A stretch of 5,540 bases of DNA. It comes from Chitinophaga pinensis (GTDB taxonomy: Bacteria; Planctomycetota; Phycisphaerae; Phycisphaerales; SM1A02). The position numbers were made by a program, and so were the translations under genes. The notes beneath the pieces were generated by a model that saw only the letters and a program-made list of their open reading frames with translations, was not told the DNA's origin and searched no databases. Below, piece by piece: positions 4,992 through 5,540 of this stretch. Location of the stretch: NCBI GenBank assembly GCA_943329105.2, contig CALQCP020000168.1, forward strand, positions 1 to 5,540, read 5' to 3'. Each line of letters opens with the position of its first letter. Within the stretch, counting starts at the first letter, position 1.

Positions 4992-5540
4992 TTACAGCGG
5001 AGGCTGCTGCCATACTTTGATGTTCGCCCATTCAGCTTGCATCAGTGCGCTGGAATTGTTCTGCTGATACACGCCGCACTTGAAGTAGTAAGTTGCCGGC
5101 CCGCGGTCGGGTGCTGACCGAACGAATGTTCCATTGAGATACACCGAAACGGTATGCGCATTCGCATCATGGATCACATTCACGTGAATCCACGTGTCAT
5201 GAATGTTGTTCATGATGGGCGTGGTGTAGTAGCACAACGACCCGTTGTAGACCCGCAATTGGCAAGAGGTGGACGAGGTACTTCCGCCGAACACTTGCAT
5301 CACCGCTACGCCAGTAGTGCCGGTAGGCACAAAGAGATCACCTTCAAATTGCCAGACCCCGCTGGTGTAATTATTGTTGATGCGCATCTCGGTGCGCGGC
5401 TGAGTGGTACTGCCCGATTGGAATGGTTGATCCGTGCTGTACACCTTGAAATCATGGACACCATTCGTCAGTGAATAGCGATCGCTTAACTGCAAATCCC
5501 ACGGGAACTGGATGTAGTGGGTGAACGGCACTTGGGTGAA
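4992..5540 (-). CDS. Polysaccharide lyase 7-fold protein, similar to plant citrate-binding protein (partial, N-terminus missing)
   Basis: The frame is open to the right edge, giving 182 visible residues beginning FTQVPF; the GTG at 5531 is probably internal. Recognisable landmarks, numbered from the edge, are RTEMR at 49-53, SGVWQFEGDLFVP at 60-72, VMQVFGG at 80-86, LRVYNGSL at 95-102, HVNVIHD at 119-125 and YFKCGVYQQ at 152-160. RxExR and YFKxGxYxQ are alginate lyase (PL7) signatures of the concanavalin-type beta-jelly-roll. The third one, normally QIH or QVH, is QVF, so the catalytic-site histidine is absent. From memory, the wording matches the plant citrate-binding protein family (PRTE, SGVWQFEG, MQIFG, LNVIHD, YFKCGVY). 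It may bind rather than cleave a polysaccharide. A secretion signal would lie outside the window. It is convergent with the response regulator, 51 nt away. Confidence 0.85.
   Translation of the reverse strand, partial: FTQVPFTHYIQFPWDLQLSDRYSLTNGVHDFKVYSTDQPFQSGSTTQPRTEMRINNNYTSGVWQFEGDLFVPTGTTGVAVMQVFGGSTSSTSCQLRVYNGSLCYYTTPIMNNIHDTWIHVNVIHDANAHTVSVYLNGTFVRSAPDRGPATYYFKCGVYQQNNSSALMQAEWANIKVWQQPPL

Overview
The window looks like a chromosomal segment from a planctomycete, most likely the Phycisphaerae class. Two neighbouring genes encode secreted proteins ending in a V-P-A-P-G motif, a hydrophobic stretch and an Arg-rich tail, the PEP-CTERM-like sorting signal common in that group. Several starts lack a clear Shine-Dalgarno sequence, which also fits. 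The assignment is an inference from these traits; no rRNA or other marker gene is present.

Layout. (1) Positions 1-2248, minus strand: a tightly packed gene set, read right to left. It holds a metzincin-like zinc protease broken by a frameshift (5' piece 1943-2248, main piece 873-2096), a possible 43-residue ORF (734-865), a membrane-anchored protein with a degenerate J-domain-like C-terminus (301-717), and the start of a coiled-coil protein that runs off the left edge (1-295). Gaps between consecutive genes are 5-16 nt, so they are probably one operon. I do not recognise this combination; it is the best candidate here for an undescribed system. (2) Positions 2364-3676, minus strand: two secreted PEP-CTERM-type proteins. 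(3) Positions 3677-3814: a divergent intergenic region holding three 9-bp tandem units inside a perfect 12-bp inverted repeat. A shorter, diverged copy of the same element sits between the two PEP-CTERM genes. (4) Positions 3815-4940, plus strand: a P-loop NTPase/kinase of the NadR-like AAA type, followed 10 nt later by a stand-alone response-regulator receiver protein. (5) Positions 4992-5540, minus strand, convergent: the C-terminal 182 residues of a polysaccharide-lyase-7-fold protein that closely resembles plant citrate-binding-type proteins and has Phe where alginate lyases have the QIH histidine.

The protease gene is disrupted by what looks like a 5-bp tandem expansion (AGCGG, almost three copies at 2048-2061). 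Removing one copy joins the two frames into a single protein of about 441-456 residues. This could be a decayed gene, a reversible switch, or a sequencing or assembly error. If the J-like and coiled-coil calls are right, the operon may pair a protease with Hsp70 co-chaperone-like partners, and an Hsp70-like gene might lie just left of the window. That last point is speculation.
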